The position numbers were made by a program, and so were the translations under genes. From the NCBI GenBank assembly GCA_025618425.1, contig CM046839.1:2232831-2296830 (forward strand): DNA of 64,000 nt, in the 5' to 3' direction. Source of the stretch: Heliocidaris tuberculata (lineage: Eukaryota; Echinodermata; Echinoidea; Camarodonta; Echinometridae). This document shows, in pieces, positions 1-12,004 of this stretch; the first letter of the stretch is position 1, and the number at the start of each line of letters is the position of its first letter. The notes beneath the pieces were generated by a model, which was not told the DNA's origin, ran no database searches, and saw only the letters and a program-made list of their open reading frames with translations.

Positions 1-189
1 TTATATGATAATTGAATTCGAAATTTCCATTCTTGAAAAAAAATGAATATTACTTTACCACTTGCCTGCTGGCTTTCGCGACGAGGTCCTGCTCGGACTA
101 GGTTTTTTCTGGTTTTAACCGATTATGAAGCATGTAAACTTATCCATGGAAAGGCATCACACAGTTCAACACAGCTTCATTGAGAGCAG

Positions 190-790
190 GAATTATATCC
201 CCACTTGGAAGGATGTTAAAGGGCAACCAACCTTTTTAATAATTTAATTTGTGAAAAAGCAGAAAAATCAGAAAGGCAGATTGGTGAAAGTTTGAACAAA
301 ATCGGACAAACAATAAGAAATAATGCGATTTTTAAAAATGTTGTAATCACTATACCTATGGGAATTTCACATTGGCCGAATCGGTACGGTCGCTATGACC
401 TAGCGGGGGTCAATTTTCCCATCCACTCCAACATAAAAAATGACTAAGATAATATACTTTTTTTTTCAAAATTTATAGATTTTTAGAACCTTCTTTTTTT
501 TTTTTTGGGGGGGGGGGGGGGAGGACCTATAGCAATGTGCTATCTAAAATATATTTTGAGTAATGCCCCGAGGGAAGAGGCGCTTGGGAGAAAGTTGGAA
601 GTTAATGATATTTTGGTGTACGACAAATACGTCACAATCGATTCACCAAATTGCCAATTTGAGATTCGCATAGATGTAGTGATCCCATTGTTCAAACATT
701 CATAACTTTCTTATTCTTTCAAACTTTCGCCATCCAGTTTCTTCTACCTCTCTGCTTTCCCACAAATCATCTTTTTACAAAGCTTCGGTG
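190..790. repeat. Inverted pair of a dispersed repeat
   Basis: The left arm (about 205-380), read on the minus strand, and the right arm (about 645-770), read on the plus strand, share interrupted blocks such as CTTTCTTATT and TTCAAACTTTC and a common start near CCAAT..GA.ATTC.CATAG. The middle contains a T-run followed by a G-run (508-522). A third copy lies at 60252-60375. It looks like an old, diverged transposon-derived inverted repeat; no coding sequence was recognised. Confidence 0.5.
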
Positions 791-2380
791 TTCGTGCTAT
801 ATTGTGCTACTCGCCCACTGTTGCCACATTACAACTTGAAAGGGGAGAATGGCACAGAGCGCTAGTGAGATACAATAAAACTTAGGTTACAATCAACTTT
901 TTCAACTATAATTTGTCTTCTATGGGACAATCTTATTTATAGGTATGATTGATTGTTAAACATACAAAACTTATATAAAATACTTACTTCGATTTAAGTT
1001 CCAACATACATCGAGGAAATTCGTGTATAAAATTTTATCAATTAATAATTAGAATGCTTTAAAAATACTATATATTTTGAACGTTTTACTTACCAACTTA
1101 AAAATTTACTTTATGGGGAATTATGACGCTCAGCAAAATACTTTATTCTCTGTATATAAAAGAGAGGAAAAGGGAAAATCCTCTGCCCACAACAAACCCA
1201 TGCATCAGATGGTAGGAAAACAATATCGATGAAATTTTCATTCATAATTTTTTCGGCGAGGAGATCATATACTAGTAATCTGCGAAATAATATTGACGTC
1301 AGAGCATTGAAAATTGTTTCTATTTTGCGCAGTGTGTTTTTACACCATCTAAATCTACTCGTCCTTCAAATTAGTGGAGTATTATTTTTAGCTGGATCTG
1401 TCTATCTTGTAACACCTGTGAACAATGGAGAACGACAACATCAGACGAGGATAAAAACCAAACCTCAATAATTATTCGATTTAAAATAATGTTGATGAAC
1501 GATTTTGTCACAAAACTTGACAAATCGATAGGCCTACAAAAAGTTTATTTCGACAAATATGACAATGACGGAAGTGCTCCTCGCATATAATATTATTTGG
1601 CCTATTATGATGTTAATATTCTTTTCAGCTTTATTCATATCCAGTGATTGGAGTATGGCGATTATAGGTCTTTCATCAGAGAAACTTCCGGTTAAAAGTA
1701 ATCATTCAATAACTTTGGGTGTCTGTCGACAAAACCCAGAAATGCCCACAAGAGACGGTGCGCATCAAAACTACCACGACTAATGCGCGAAATGACCTCT
1801 TGATTAAGAATCAATAGATAATTACTATCTCTTGGGTGAATTTCACAACTTTTTTGTTTTTACTGACCTAGAAGTCCCTTCCTTGAAGACATTTACATTA
1901 TTCGGAATAGCACTTCTATTTCCCTGTAAATATACGTTGATAATCCACAGGGGACGACAGGACTTGGGAACTGTTAGCTTTTTACTCTGCAGGATACCTT
2001 GCTAATTAGTCACCTGATTGCATCGGCATATGAATTGCACATAGGTCAGTGATGGTTCGGGTATAGTACAAAAACGATGAGTATACGCTAAAGTTTAAAA
2101 TGAGGAAGCCCCCTTGAAGTCGCTGAAAGCTAGACACATATTTCATGTCTTGAAATTGATAACATTGTATATATTTGGATGTAAGTAGGATTGTTTCCAC
2201 CGAATGTCAAACATGGAAATTGTAAAGCACACGGTAAGTGAGGTCCGGAGCTATTTGCAAAATGGTTGTTAATAAGCAGACGGTGATTAGATCGAAATAT
2301 ATGCAAGCTGAAACCATCAAACATCACATTCTTGCTCTCTTGCAGCGCAGTAGAATATATATGCATAGTTTCTGCGCTTA
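791..2380. other. No recognised feature
   Basis: AT-rich sequence with only short open frames that match no family I recognise. No repeat structure or splice-supported coding was seen. Confidence 0.5.
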
Positions 2381-2385
2381 ATAAA

Positions 2386-2388
<3 letters not shown>

Positions 2389-2420
<32 letters not shown>
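2389..2420 (+). repeat. (ATT)n microsatellite
   Basis: About ten uninterrupted ATT units following AAATC. Confidence 0.9.
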
Positions 2421-2421
<1 letters not shown>

Positions 2422-4035
2422 TGATGGAACATAACGCACCAAATCTCACTCTGAGATCCAAGCCATGACTTAAGACTATTCAACACGACACTCGAGCAGA
2501 AGAAGTTGTCTAGGTACGTCTAATTGTAGTCTATGGCAGTAACATTTCAGACCCTGTGAAATGACTTTCATCGGTTTGTTCCTGCCAACCTATTCGTAGA
2601 GGAATGTCAATGTCAATGTCATTGTCTTTTGATGACATTCAGCATACCCACGCAAGAACAGACATCCATGTAAGAAATACATCGGGATAGCTCTTCAGTT
2701 CTTGCCTTAAAGGTTGAATATTTCAAGTGCAAAAAAGCTGGTTGTATTTCTTATCCTCCATGCTTCATGAAACGTATTGGAGAAGAAAAACCCCAAACAT
2801 ACTTATCATCATGTAGTATGTTACAGGAGAATTTTACCCTTTGTGGGATTTGTTGTTTTAACGTCTTTTAGTCAAACATATTCGAATGATTTTGATTATG
2901 ATGAATATAGAGTGAAAGACAAAGAGAAAGACATCTACTCGAGCTTCCCTCATGCTATATGCAGTAAAAACAACAACATAACTTTCTTTCGATTGTTATC
3001 TATTTAAAGATAAGTTTAATTTAATACCCATTTTGTATATATATGAAATCTACAGTTACACTTAGATATGTATTTTTTCAAATTTTTTATTTAAATTCTT
3101 TTTTTTTTTTATACACAGAAAGACTGAACGTCAGAGAGAGAGCGGAGGCCTTACGTAAAGCGAACACCATTTCATACATCTAACAATTTTTTTTCTGAAC
3201 TGACGTAAATGCCCATCACCAATACGCGCCAAAACCACTGAACGTGAGGCATCCAACCGAGGCATCCATCTATACAGGTGTGCGACCAGTTGAACTCACA
3301 CAGCTGTGGAAGTACCTCCCCAGCGTACGAATTGCTTCACCATGTGGCGGGTTCGACAGGACGACATCACTGTTTCGACACTTTAAGCGCTAGACAAACA
3401 TCAACTCCAACTACAAGGCATCAATGACTTGGGAACATGCGAGAGGGAGAGACCGGTGGTGCTCGGTAATGACTTCCCAAACGATGCGCTTGTGCTAACC
3501 TCCGACTCATGTGACGGCAAAATTAACCACTTCTGAAATGTGATGACGAAGGCAGTGCATTTTATGGAGGTCATCGAAGGTCAAATTGACAACTTTAGTC
3601 TTTCTTGGATCGGAGGAAGACATAATGAGATGAATACAAGCGAGTGAGTGGATTATTTTACTATCTGGATTCTAAAAAGCTTTTCACTCGTGGAAGTTTG
3701 TTCTTACTCTTGTATGTATCAAGAGTGTTTTCGTTTCAAGCTTTAAAATCATCTTCACGTCATTCTTATATAACGTTTACATGTGGCTTCATACAGTCTT
3801 ACGATGTGTATACCATTAGTTTGAACTGCATTTGAATGATTTCATGATATTTCTATTTGGAAAACAAGTAACATGGGATGATCACAAGCGTTTGTGCAGT
3901 GGCATTTGCCTTGAAACCGTACCATGAGGAAGCAGCGAAAAGGCATGTTAAATATTACATGGATGTCATGGCTTATTCATTACTCCTCATCAATTTGCCG
4001 CGAAAGAGTTCCATTAGTGGCTCGCTTTGCAACGT
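2421..4035. other. No recognised feature
   Basis: Contains a few short open frames without recognisable similarity and a GC-richer stretch at about 3120-3600 with no clear coding pattern. A small repeat GGCATCCA occurs near 3250-3270. Confidence 0.45.
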
Positions 4036-4535
4036 NNNNNNNNNNNNNNNNNNNNNNNNNNNNNNNNNNNNNNNNNNNNNNNNNNNNNNNNNNNNNNNNN
4101 NNNNNNNNNNNNNNNNNNNNNNNNNNNNNNNNNNNNNNNNNNNNNNNNNNNNNNNNNNNNNNNNNNNNNNNNNNNNNNNNNNNNNNNNNNNNNNNNNNNN
4201 NNNNNNNNNNNNNNNNNNNNNNNNNNNNNNNNNNNNNNNNNNNNNNNNNNNNNNNNNNNNNNNNNNNNNNNNNNNNNNNNNNNNNNNNNNNNNNNNNNNN
4301 NNNNNNNNNNNNNNNNNNNNNNNNNNNNNNNNNNNNNNNNNNNNNNNNNNNNNNNNNNNNNNNNNNNNNNNNNNNNNNNNNNNNNNNNNNNNNNNNNNNN
4401 NNNNNNNNNNNNNNNNNNNNNNNNNNNNNNNNNNNNNNNNNNNNNNNNNNNNNNNNNNNNNNNNNNNNNNNNNNNNNNNNNNNNNNNNNNNNNNNNNNNN
4501 NNNNNNNNNNNNNNNNNNNNNNNNNNNNNNNNNNN
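4036..4535. other. Assembly gap of exactly 500 N
   Basis: The run of N is 500 bases long, the size often used as a placeholder, so the true gap length is unknown. Open frames crossing it are artefacts. Confidence 0.98.
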
Positions 4536-4601
4536 ATTTCTTCCTTGAAAATTAGAGGTCATTTTTTTATGCGTCTACTCAAAAAGAGAAGTGTGTGTGT
4601 T

Positions 4602-4643
4602 GGGGGGGGGGGGGGGGGGAGCTGCAGCCCCCCCCCCCCCCCC
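4602..4643. repeat. G18 / C16 inverted homopolymer hairpin
   Basis: Eighteen G (4602-4619), AGCTGCAG, then sixteen C (4628-4643). The two runs are complementary around the CTGCAG palindrome, with one mismatch. It lies close to the gap, so assembly error is possible. Confidence 0.8.
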
Positions 4644-5016
4644 ATCCCTTCCAGGTTTCGCGGCCCGCGGCCCATGTTGGAGGCATTATGTCTAATGTGT
4701 GTCCCATATCCATAATCGTTACTGTTCAGTGTTGTCCGGAAAGTTATTTATTATGCTGGACGGTTTTTGTACTGTATGTTACCCATACCCCCCACCACCT
4801 GCCGAATCTTTTTACGATATATTTGAACTAGCTGTGTACATGCGTTTTTTTGAAACAGATGTTTACGATCATAGTTTACGATGATGAAAATCAAAAGGAT
4901 AGAGTGAGAAACTTTGGTCGTATTGTACTCGTGATCTATCACTCTCTATTTAAGAGAAAGTTGATTTCTGGTCATGGTGAAAAATAATATTATGAGCATT
5001 CTCATTCGCCCTCGTC

Positions 5017-5517
5017 AGTTTAGAAGAATATCTAAGGTAAATGTCTTCCTAAAACATGAAAAGGGATTGTTCTTCAAATGTCCTGAATTCGGAAATATGA
5101 AAAATAAATGATGATGATAATGATAATGATAACAGTAATCTATAACTTGGGAATTTATAATTCACTACTTCTATACTCTGTAGTCTTTGATCAGCTAAAT
5201 TTTTATCATATTCATTTCTCCACACAGGAATTGCTACGTCTAAACTATATGTTGCATGTTATCATTGATACTTGGAAGCTTTAAGAATAATTATTACATT
5301 AACCTATACATAGGGGCGGTACTGAAATTACGTCCTGAAATACAATGGGGATCCTTTGTATCCGAAAGCTAGTAGGGTGGCGAGTTCTTTTCAGTATTCA
5401 CTGTCAGACACAATAGCGAGAGACAGGAAGTCTATTGAAATCTTCGTATAAAAGCTATTTAGAGTTTAAAAAGCTTCTCCTTAACACTTAAGCCATACTA
5501 AAAGAATAGAATTTTAA
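5017..5517 (+). repeat. Local duplication, copy 1 (compact)
   Basis: Bases 5017-5110 match 5855-5940, and 5143-5517 match 6582-6957 with few differences, including shared words such as GGGATTGTTCTTCAAATGTC and GGGGATCCTTTGTATCCGAA. In this copy the two blocks are separated only by a short GAT/AAT-rich stretch. Confidence 0.85.
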
Positions 5518-5604
5518 TCTAGGCCGCAATCCTAGCCAGCGTTCCATGGCATGGATGGCTTCTTATTTCAAAGTACTAACTATTTTGATGAATAGCAAAT
5601 TAGA

Positions 5605-5639
5605 ATTGAATGTTCACATTTTAAATGTGAACATTCAAT
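5605..5639. repeat. Perfect palindrome, 17-bp arms
   Basis: Arms ATTGAATGTTCACATTT and AAATGTGAACATTCAAT flank a single T. Confidence 0.95.
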
Positions 5640-5645
5640 GCAAAC

Positions 5646-5693
5646 AAATTTAGGTCTTACACACCGACGCGTCGGTGTGTAAGACTTAAATTT
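5646..5693. repeat. Near-perfect 48-bp palindrome, 24-bp arms, no spacer
   Basis: Symmetric about ACG|CGT, with CACACCGACG mirrored by CGTCGGTGTG. There is one mismatch near AGGTC/GACTT. It begins six bases after the preceding palindrome. Confidence 0.95.
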
Positions 5694-5854
5694 GCCGACA
5701 GCAGCTGTTAAGCTGCATTTTAACACTAATACCCCTCCCCCCCCCCCCAATACAAACAAGAAATTATTTTCAAACATTATCGCAGATGTTGATCTTTACT
5801 AGTTTAACGAAATGTTTTGGGGCCTTTTGCTAGATTATGAACCACCCAGTTTAG

Positions 5855-6957
5855 AAATATATCAAAGATAAATGTCTTCATAAAAACATGAAAAGGGATT
5901 GTTCTTCAAATGTCCCTAAATTCGAAATATGACAAAATGCTAATGATAATAATAATGATAATAATAATTTATAATAATGATAATAGTAATGACGATGATA
6001 ATAATAATATTAATAATAATATTAATAATAATAATAATAATAACAATAATGATGATGATAATAATAATAATAATAATAACAATATTAATAATAATAATAA
6101 TAGTAATAATAATTAATAATAATAATAATAATATAGAATGATGATTATAATAATAATGATAACAATATCAATGATAATGATGATGATAATAATGATACAA
6201 TGATAATGATAATATGAATGATAAAAATAGAAATTCAAAATGATTACACTAAACATTCACCCACCCCCTTCTGTTTGCAGTCCCATAAACTCATTTTTTT
6301 GTGTAGTGCATGTTACTTTCAGCAAGGCCAAGTATAACTTTCTTCTTATTTTGGTTATTTCAAAGAGTGTGCACCAGTTCTCATGCTACGTATGAAACCT
6401 TTCCCCACTACATGCAGTTTCTTTGACAACGTAATCGCAAACCAGAACTGAACTTTATCATTTTTTTTTTCTAAAGTAAGATCTGCCCCCTCCCCCGCTC
6501 GTTTAGGGATTTCTAATTTTCATAACTAAACATCACATCAGCCTCCATTTAGTGCTATGCCTAATCATGTTTTAGAAATAAACAACTTGGGAATCTATAA
6601 TTCACTACTTCTATACTCTGTAGTCTTTGATCAGCTAAATTTGTACCACATTCATTTCTCCACACAGGGTTTACTACGTCTAAACTATATGTTGCATGTT
6701 ATCATTGGTACTTGGAAGCTTTTAAGAATAATTATTACATTAACCTATACATAGGGCGGGTACTGAAATTACGTCCTGAAATACAATGGGGATCCTTTGT
6801 ATCCGAAAGCGAGTAGGGTGGCGAGTTCTTTTCAGTATTCACTGTCACACAATAGCGAGAGACAGGAAGTCTATTGAAATCTTCGTATAAAAGCTATTTA
6901 GAGTTAAAAAGCTTCTCCTTAACACTTAAGCCATATACTAAAAGAATAGAATTTTAA
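5855..6957 (+). repeat. Local duplication, copy 2 (expanded)
   Basis: Second copy of 5017-5517. It is lengthened by about 600 bp through a large AAT/GAT microsatellite (about 5939-6235) and a unique stretch (about 6236-6580) placed between the two matching blocks. Confidence 0.85.
5939..6235 (+). repeat. AAT/GAT-rich microsatellite
   Basis: About 300 bp of mixed AAT, GAT and AAC units. The open frame through it (poly-Asn) is an artefact. Confidence 0.92.
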
Positions 6958-7596
6958 ATTTTAATATTTTTAAATATATAACTTCCAGTTCATGGTAGAA
7001 GCGTTGTTTCGTCATCAAAATACACTATAAGCCTCTAAGAGATCTCCATGATAATATTCGCTCACTATCTGCCGAATATGACTCTGTTTGGCACCTCGCT
7101 TGCAGTCCAAAACCCTTCTATTTCTAGATTTTATGAGCTAGCGGGCGAGCAAAAAAAAAAAAAAAAAAAGGTATAAACACTGAGAACAGGTTCTAGTGTA
7201 TAGCTACTCTATTCTCGTGATTTAAGTAACGTACGTTTTATCGGCATCTTCCGTTCTCATAGTGGGTATGATAGGGATAGGCTATTGGTCACAGGTCGTT
7301 ATTTCCAGATAATTTAACTTTCTTAGGTCAACTTCCAGCTCGATTCCTTGCAGTTACATTACTCTTTCTTTAAGTCCGTAATTTTGTAAGCGCTTTGGTA
7401 CTTTCTGTTTTTAGCGCTCCTGAACATTCATTATTATTATTATTATCATTATTACTATCATTCTATGAGTAGAAGAATAGTATAACATAAGACAGACACG
7501 TAAGATGTAAACCAGTTTTCTTTCAAAAGAATAGTACTTATCAATATCACCGGCAATGGTTAAGGTACTTGAAATGCGAGCGAGAAAAACGAGCAA
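6958..7596. other. No recognised gene; poly-A tract
   Basis: AT-rich sequence with a run of A at about 7150-7169 and a short TTA microsatellite near 7430. No coding similarity was seen. Confidence 0.5.
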
Positions 7597-7840
7597 GCGC
7601 TTCCAGTTTTTTCTTTTCCTTTCTTTTTCTTTTCATTCTTTTCTTATTTCTTTTCTTTCCCTTTCTCTTTATTTTTTTTTTTTCCTTTTCCTCCTTCTCT
7701 CTCTCTCTTTTCTCTTTCCCTTCTCTTCCCTCTTTCTTTTTCCTTTCCTTCCTTCTTTTACCGACAGAGGTGGCACATTTGCCAACGGAATTTTTAATGG
7801 GGGTGTCACACCCCCTACACCCCGCACTAGCGACGCCCCT
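7597..7840 (+). repeat. Pyrimidine tract plus tail, copy 1
   Basis: About 150 bp of nearly pure T/C followed by TTTTACCGAC, then GGGGGTGTCACACCCCC and a short GC-richer tail with GACGCCCCTG. The same order of elements recurs at 12005-12330. Confidence 0.75.
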
Positions 7841-8329
7841 GTTTATATATAATTGCGAATGATAATGTGTCTTATTTGCGATTCTGCCTTGCAATTATTT
7901 ATGTATGCCCTCGGTCATGTCGGTTTTTAAATTCATCTTAGCTTCTATGTACTATTCTAACATTAACGAACATGCATCGATATGCAATAGCTATATCATG
8001 AAAATTATAAATCAGTTGTTACTGCTTTTGATTTTTTTTTTTACCTCTTCTTCGTTGTTTGTTTGTGTGTATTGTTTTCTTATCATTTTAAATGGGCGCA
8101 TAAAGACTGAGAGGAGAACATTTAGAAAATGCAAACATGTAAGCCACTGGGAAGATGTTGGTTTTCAACAAAAAGTTTCGCAGAAAGAGAAGAGAGAGGG
8201 GCGGGGGCGGGGGAGGGAGCTATCAACTAATAGGGGAGGAAGCAAAGTAGCGGCAATTAACAATTCCACACTGAGTGATGGAGATTAATTAAAATCAATG
8301 ATAACAATTCTGAAGGAGAGCGAAAGAGA

Positions 8330-8400
8330 AAGTAGAGAGAGAGAGAGGGAGAGAGAGGGGGGGGGGTGGAGGGAGGGGGGATAAAAAAGGGGCACTAGTA
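8330..8400 (+). repeat. GA/G-rich simple sequence
   Basis: AGAGAG units merge into runs of G. Confidence 0.85.
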
Positions 8401-8689
8401 GTTACTAATAGAGAGAGAAAGCAAAATAGCGTCTTTTATTGACAGCTCGAATATTGAACCCGTCGCTCTGATTAGAAATGTTTTATCGAAACCCATTTCC
8501 CGGCTACTCTATGGAAACGCGTTATTAAAGCCTTCTGAAATGAAAGAGATTGGGGAAGAGAGAGAGAGAGAGAGTAAGATATTGAAAGGGGGATGGGAGA
8601 GGGTTGAAATTTCAAATAACTCTAAGATCGGTGATCATTTACGGGAATTAGTTCCACATGTTGTGCAAAATATGTGGACCAAAATTCGA

Positions 8690-9120
8690 AATGTTTGCAT
8701 AGGAACGATACGCAGAGAATATACAATCGCACTGAAACCATCCTTCTACTACATGTTATAAGTCTGTATAAGGGAATATGTTGTATTCTATTTTTATTGA
8801 GCTTCAATGATATAAATCAATATTCTGTTCTTTTTTGTAAACACAGAGTACATAAAGTTACATAATATTTAAACAAAAACAAAAACAAAACAAAAACAAA
8901 ACAAATCACTGTAGACTAGCAAAAGTATGAATTTGCATGCAGGCATGAATGCACCAACCGACAACCGACATCATTCCCTGTTGACATCACAATAGGACTT
9001 TGCTTTTATTTGCCTCTGCAATTCTGTATTATCCTCTACGCTACGTAGAGGATATACAATCTCACTGGAACCACCTAAGTCTGTATAAATGAACATGCAT
9101 CAACCGATATTATTCCCTGT
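8690..9120 (+). repeat. Short local duplications
   Basis: ATATACAATCGCACTG...AAGTCTGTATAA (from about 8719) recurs as ATATACAATCTCACTG...AAGTCTGTATAA (from about 9051). AACCGACATCATTCCCTGTT (about 8960) recurs as AACCGATATTATTCCCTGTT (about 9100). The segment with ACATCACAATAGGACTTTG also recurs near 12331. Confidence 0.6.
8881..8905 (+). repeat. (AAAAC)n-like simple repeat
   Basis: Alternating AAAAC/AAAC units. Confidence 0.85.
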
Positions 9121-9149
9121 TGACAAGGGCATCGCTGGACCTTTTCCAG

Positions 9150-9180
9150 TGGGGGGGGGGGGGGGGGGGGTTGGGGGGGT
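9150..9180 (+). repeat. Poly-G tract
   Basis: Long G run with single T interruptions. Confidence 0.9.
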
Positions 9181-9361
9181 TGTAGAGGCCACTGATACCG
9201 ACAAAAATTGCCACCGATTACCGACGATCAAAAACAACAACAACAACAACAACACAACAACAACAAAAAACGGTATTTAAATAAAGTTTCACCACCCCTC
9301 CCCTTCCCATAGACGTAAAGGCATAGTTTCCCAAAGGGCTGACGCTCTTTTTTTTTTTTAC

Positions 9362-9984
9362 TGCGAGCAAGCAAAGAGAGCGAGCAAAAATTTTGACACT
9401 TTTTGTAGTGAAAATGTACACAATATTCGGCTATAAAACTACCTTTAATATTCAGACATTTTAAGCATCTTGCTGCCCGATTATGAAGTGATAGTTATAT
9501 ATTGCGAGCGAGCGAAGCGAGGAAGCAAAAATTTTGACACTTTTTTGTAGTGAAAATGTAAGAAAATACATATTCGTCTATAAAACTAACTCAGTATGAG
9601 GACATTTGAGCATCTTGCTACCCGATTATAGGGTGGTAGTTATTAATTGTGAGCTAGCGAAGCAAGCGAGCAAACATTTTGATACTTATTGTTGTAAAAA
9701 TGTACAGAAATTACATATTCGGCTATAAAACTGCCGACATATGAGGACAAAGTATGAGCATCTTGCTACCCGATTATAAGGTGGTAGTTATTGCGAGCGA
9801 CCGAAGCGAGCGAGCAAAAAAACTGACACTTTGTTGTTAAAATGTACAGAAATTACATTCGCCTATATAACTACCCAAATATGAGGATATTTGAGCATCT
9901 TGCTCCCCGATTACGTGATGGTATTATATTGCGAGCGAGCAAAAGTTTTGCCCCTTTTTTGTTGTGAAAAATTACAAAAATTAT
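9362..9984 (+). repeat. Minisatellite family 1, about 143-bp units
   Basis: TG(C/T)GAGC starts recur at 9362, 9503, 9649, 9792 and 9930 (spacings 141, 146, 143, 138). Each unit carries TTTTGACACTTTTT, a GTGAAAATGTA block, GGCTATAAAACTA and CATCTTGCTACCCGATTA. Units are moderately diverged. Confidence 0.88.
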
Positions 9985-10869
9985 GCACGGCACGGTACGA
10001 TATAGACGTCGGTACAGAGAGCCTTGCCTGACCCGACACGGTCCATCGTAAAAAATGTTGACACTTTTTTGTAATTAAAAATGTACAGAAATTATGCACG
10101 GCACAATACGGTAGAGACGTCGGTACAGAGAGAGAGCCCTGCCTGACCGGACACGATCCATAATTTAAAAGAATGACACTTTTTTGTAGTGAAAATGTAC
10201 AGAAATCATGCACGGCACTGTACGCTACAGACGTCGCACAGTGGGCCACGGGGAAACTAAAGTGCACCAAAAGTCATTTTGGGCAATTCGTTTTTTTTTT
10301 TTTAATTTTTGGTCATGCCCTCTTGAATGACAATACTTTGAAGAATGTTTCAGTAAAATATTTAACTCCGGTATGTACATTAAGGGTGTATATTTCCTAC
10401 TTCAAGCTGCAAAATTCAACATATTGCGAGTTTCAGTGTAAATTGTGACCAATTAAATAAATAAGTTATTTCAACATGTAGTTTTTAAGTTATCGATCTA
10501 TAACTGCTCCCACATATTCCTGAGAGTTCATTTCACTTTATGAATGGGGTAAAAATGGAAAGAAACGCAATCTTCGTGAGTATGATAGGGTAATTATCGT
10601 AGAAAATAGACTGATTATTCGTGTTTTTTTATAAATCCATATGAAAAGTTTAGATTTCCACGGATTTCCAATTCAATTTTATTACCACCATTTTTCCTGA
10701 TGTCTCATGCAGCTTTAAGTTGACAGATTTGGCTGCCACCTTCTGCCACTTTTTATGTTAGAGCCGATTTTCCTTGCACATTTGTTACCCGGAAAAATAT
10801 GTTTATTTTGGACAGCGCAGACGCTGCAGAGGATTCTCTGTCTTCATGTGGCGCCACATGGCGCGCATG

Positions 10870-10904
<35 letters not shown>

Positions 10905-11945
10905 GGCAATGTCCCATATAAACATGATTAACACTCATAAGAAGTAAGCAAGATAATAAATTATAGGGCTTTGGAGAAAGTATGATTTGTATTATAATTT
11001 GTCCAACACCAAAACCAAGCTCTCAAAATGTTATCTCTTTTTTTTTTTTTAACAGACCCAACATTCTGAGTAATTCTCAATGGCTTCAGTGAATATTTCA
11101 AGGCGAAGGCTTTTCGAAATAATTCACTCTTCTGACAGTAGGCCTCTAAACAGTAGGGCAAAGGACTCAAAATAGTATGGACCTTATCAGTCAGTATTAT
11201 GATTTTGATAACTTGATAGTACCTACAGAATATACTTCTCAGTGATACAAGTACGTTTCCTTTTCGCAAAATTATCAAGGCTACAGAGGGCGGGCGCTTT
11301 TTCATTTTTTTGTTAAACTTCGTTTAATAAATCATTTTTTAGTTAGCTGAATATTATTATTTTATCAGTTTATGCATTATTAAAGTTAAATTTCAAGTAA
11401 TGACATCATACATTACAATAAATTGTAAATTTCTCATTATTACAAATATTTTCCAGTACGGCGCCCCCCCCCCCCCCCCCTCTTAAGTCATACGTACCGT
11501 ATGCTTGGGCTTTAAGTTATCACCATTTTCACTTATTGATATAGAAGCATAGAGATTGCATTATCAATTTTCTGAAGTATGAAAATCAATGTAATGCCAG
11601 AAATATATTATTTTTCATTGGATTTTGACAGCCAATCAGAAATCGGTATTCTAATGACGTCAGAGTTATTTGAAAATATTATCATTGGATTCTATGGGTA
11701 TGAATGCCCTTAAACCCATAACTTAAGTTATAAATTTAAGTAAAACTCAGTGAATATGAATTTTGGCGCACTTTGGAGCCATTCTGGCCCACTGTACAGG
11801 CAGAGAGCCCTGCCTGACCCGACACAATCCATAATAAAAAATTAAAAAAATTGACACTTTTTGTAGTGAAAATGTACAGAAATTAGGTACCGATGTCGGT
11901 ACAGAGAGCCCCGCCTGACCCAACTCTACGTCTCCACTGTACCGA
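9983..11945 (+). repeat. Minisatellite family 2, about 112-bp units, split by an insertion
   Basis: ATGCACGGCAC starts at 9983, 10094 and 10208. Each unit has GACGTCGGTACAGAGAG, CCTGCCTGACCCGACAC and TTGACACTTTTTTGTA. The last unit is cut at 10237 and resumes at 11797. The tail of the unit resembles family 1, so the two arrays share an origin. Confidence 0.85.
10239..11794. mobile_element. Tc1/mariner-like non-autonomous element, 1556 bp
   Basis: The left end CAGTGGGCCA...AAAGTGCACCAAAA and the reverse complement of the right end CAGTGGGCCA...AAAGTGCGCCAAAA form about 34-bp imperfect terminal inverted repeats. Lining up the interrupted minisatellite unit (TCGGTACAGAG elsewhere) shows insertion at a TA dinucleotide: TA is intact at 11795-11796 and has become CA at 10237-10238. 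No transposase-like frame was recognised inside, and a long T-run lies at about 10871-10900. Known Tc1/mariner elements start with CAGT and duplicate TA; family assignment is inference. Confidence 0.75.
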
Positions 11946-12004
11946 CAAGCACAACCTCAGTCAGAACATCTCTTCTTCTCTCCGAGACCTTTTCTTCTCT
12001 TTAC

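Noticed and set aside
3878..4715. Open frames of 170-260 codons
   Set aside because: They run through the 500-N gap; undefined codons were read as open.
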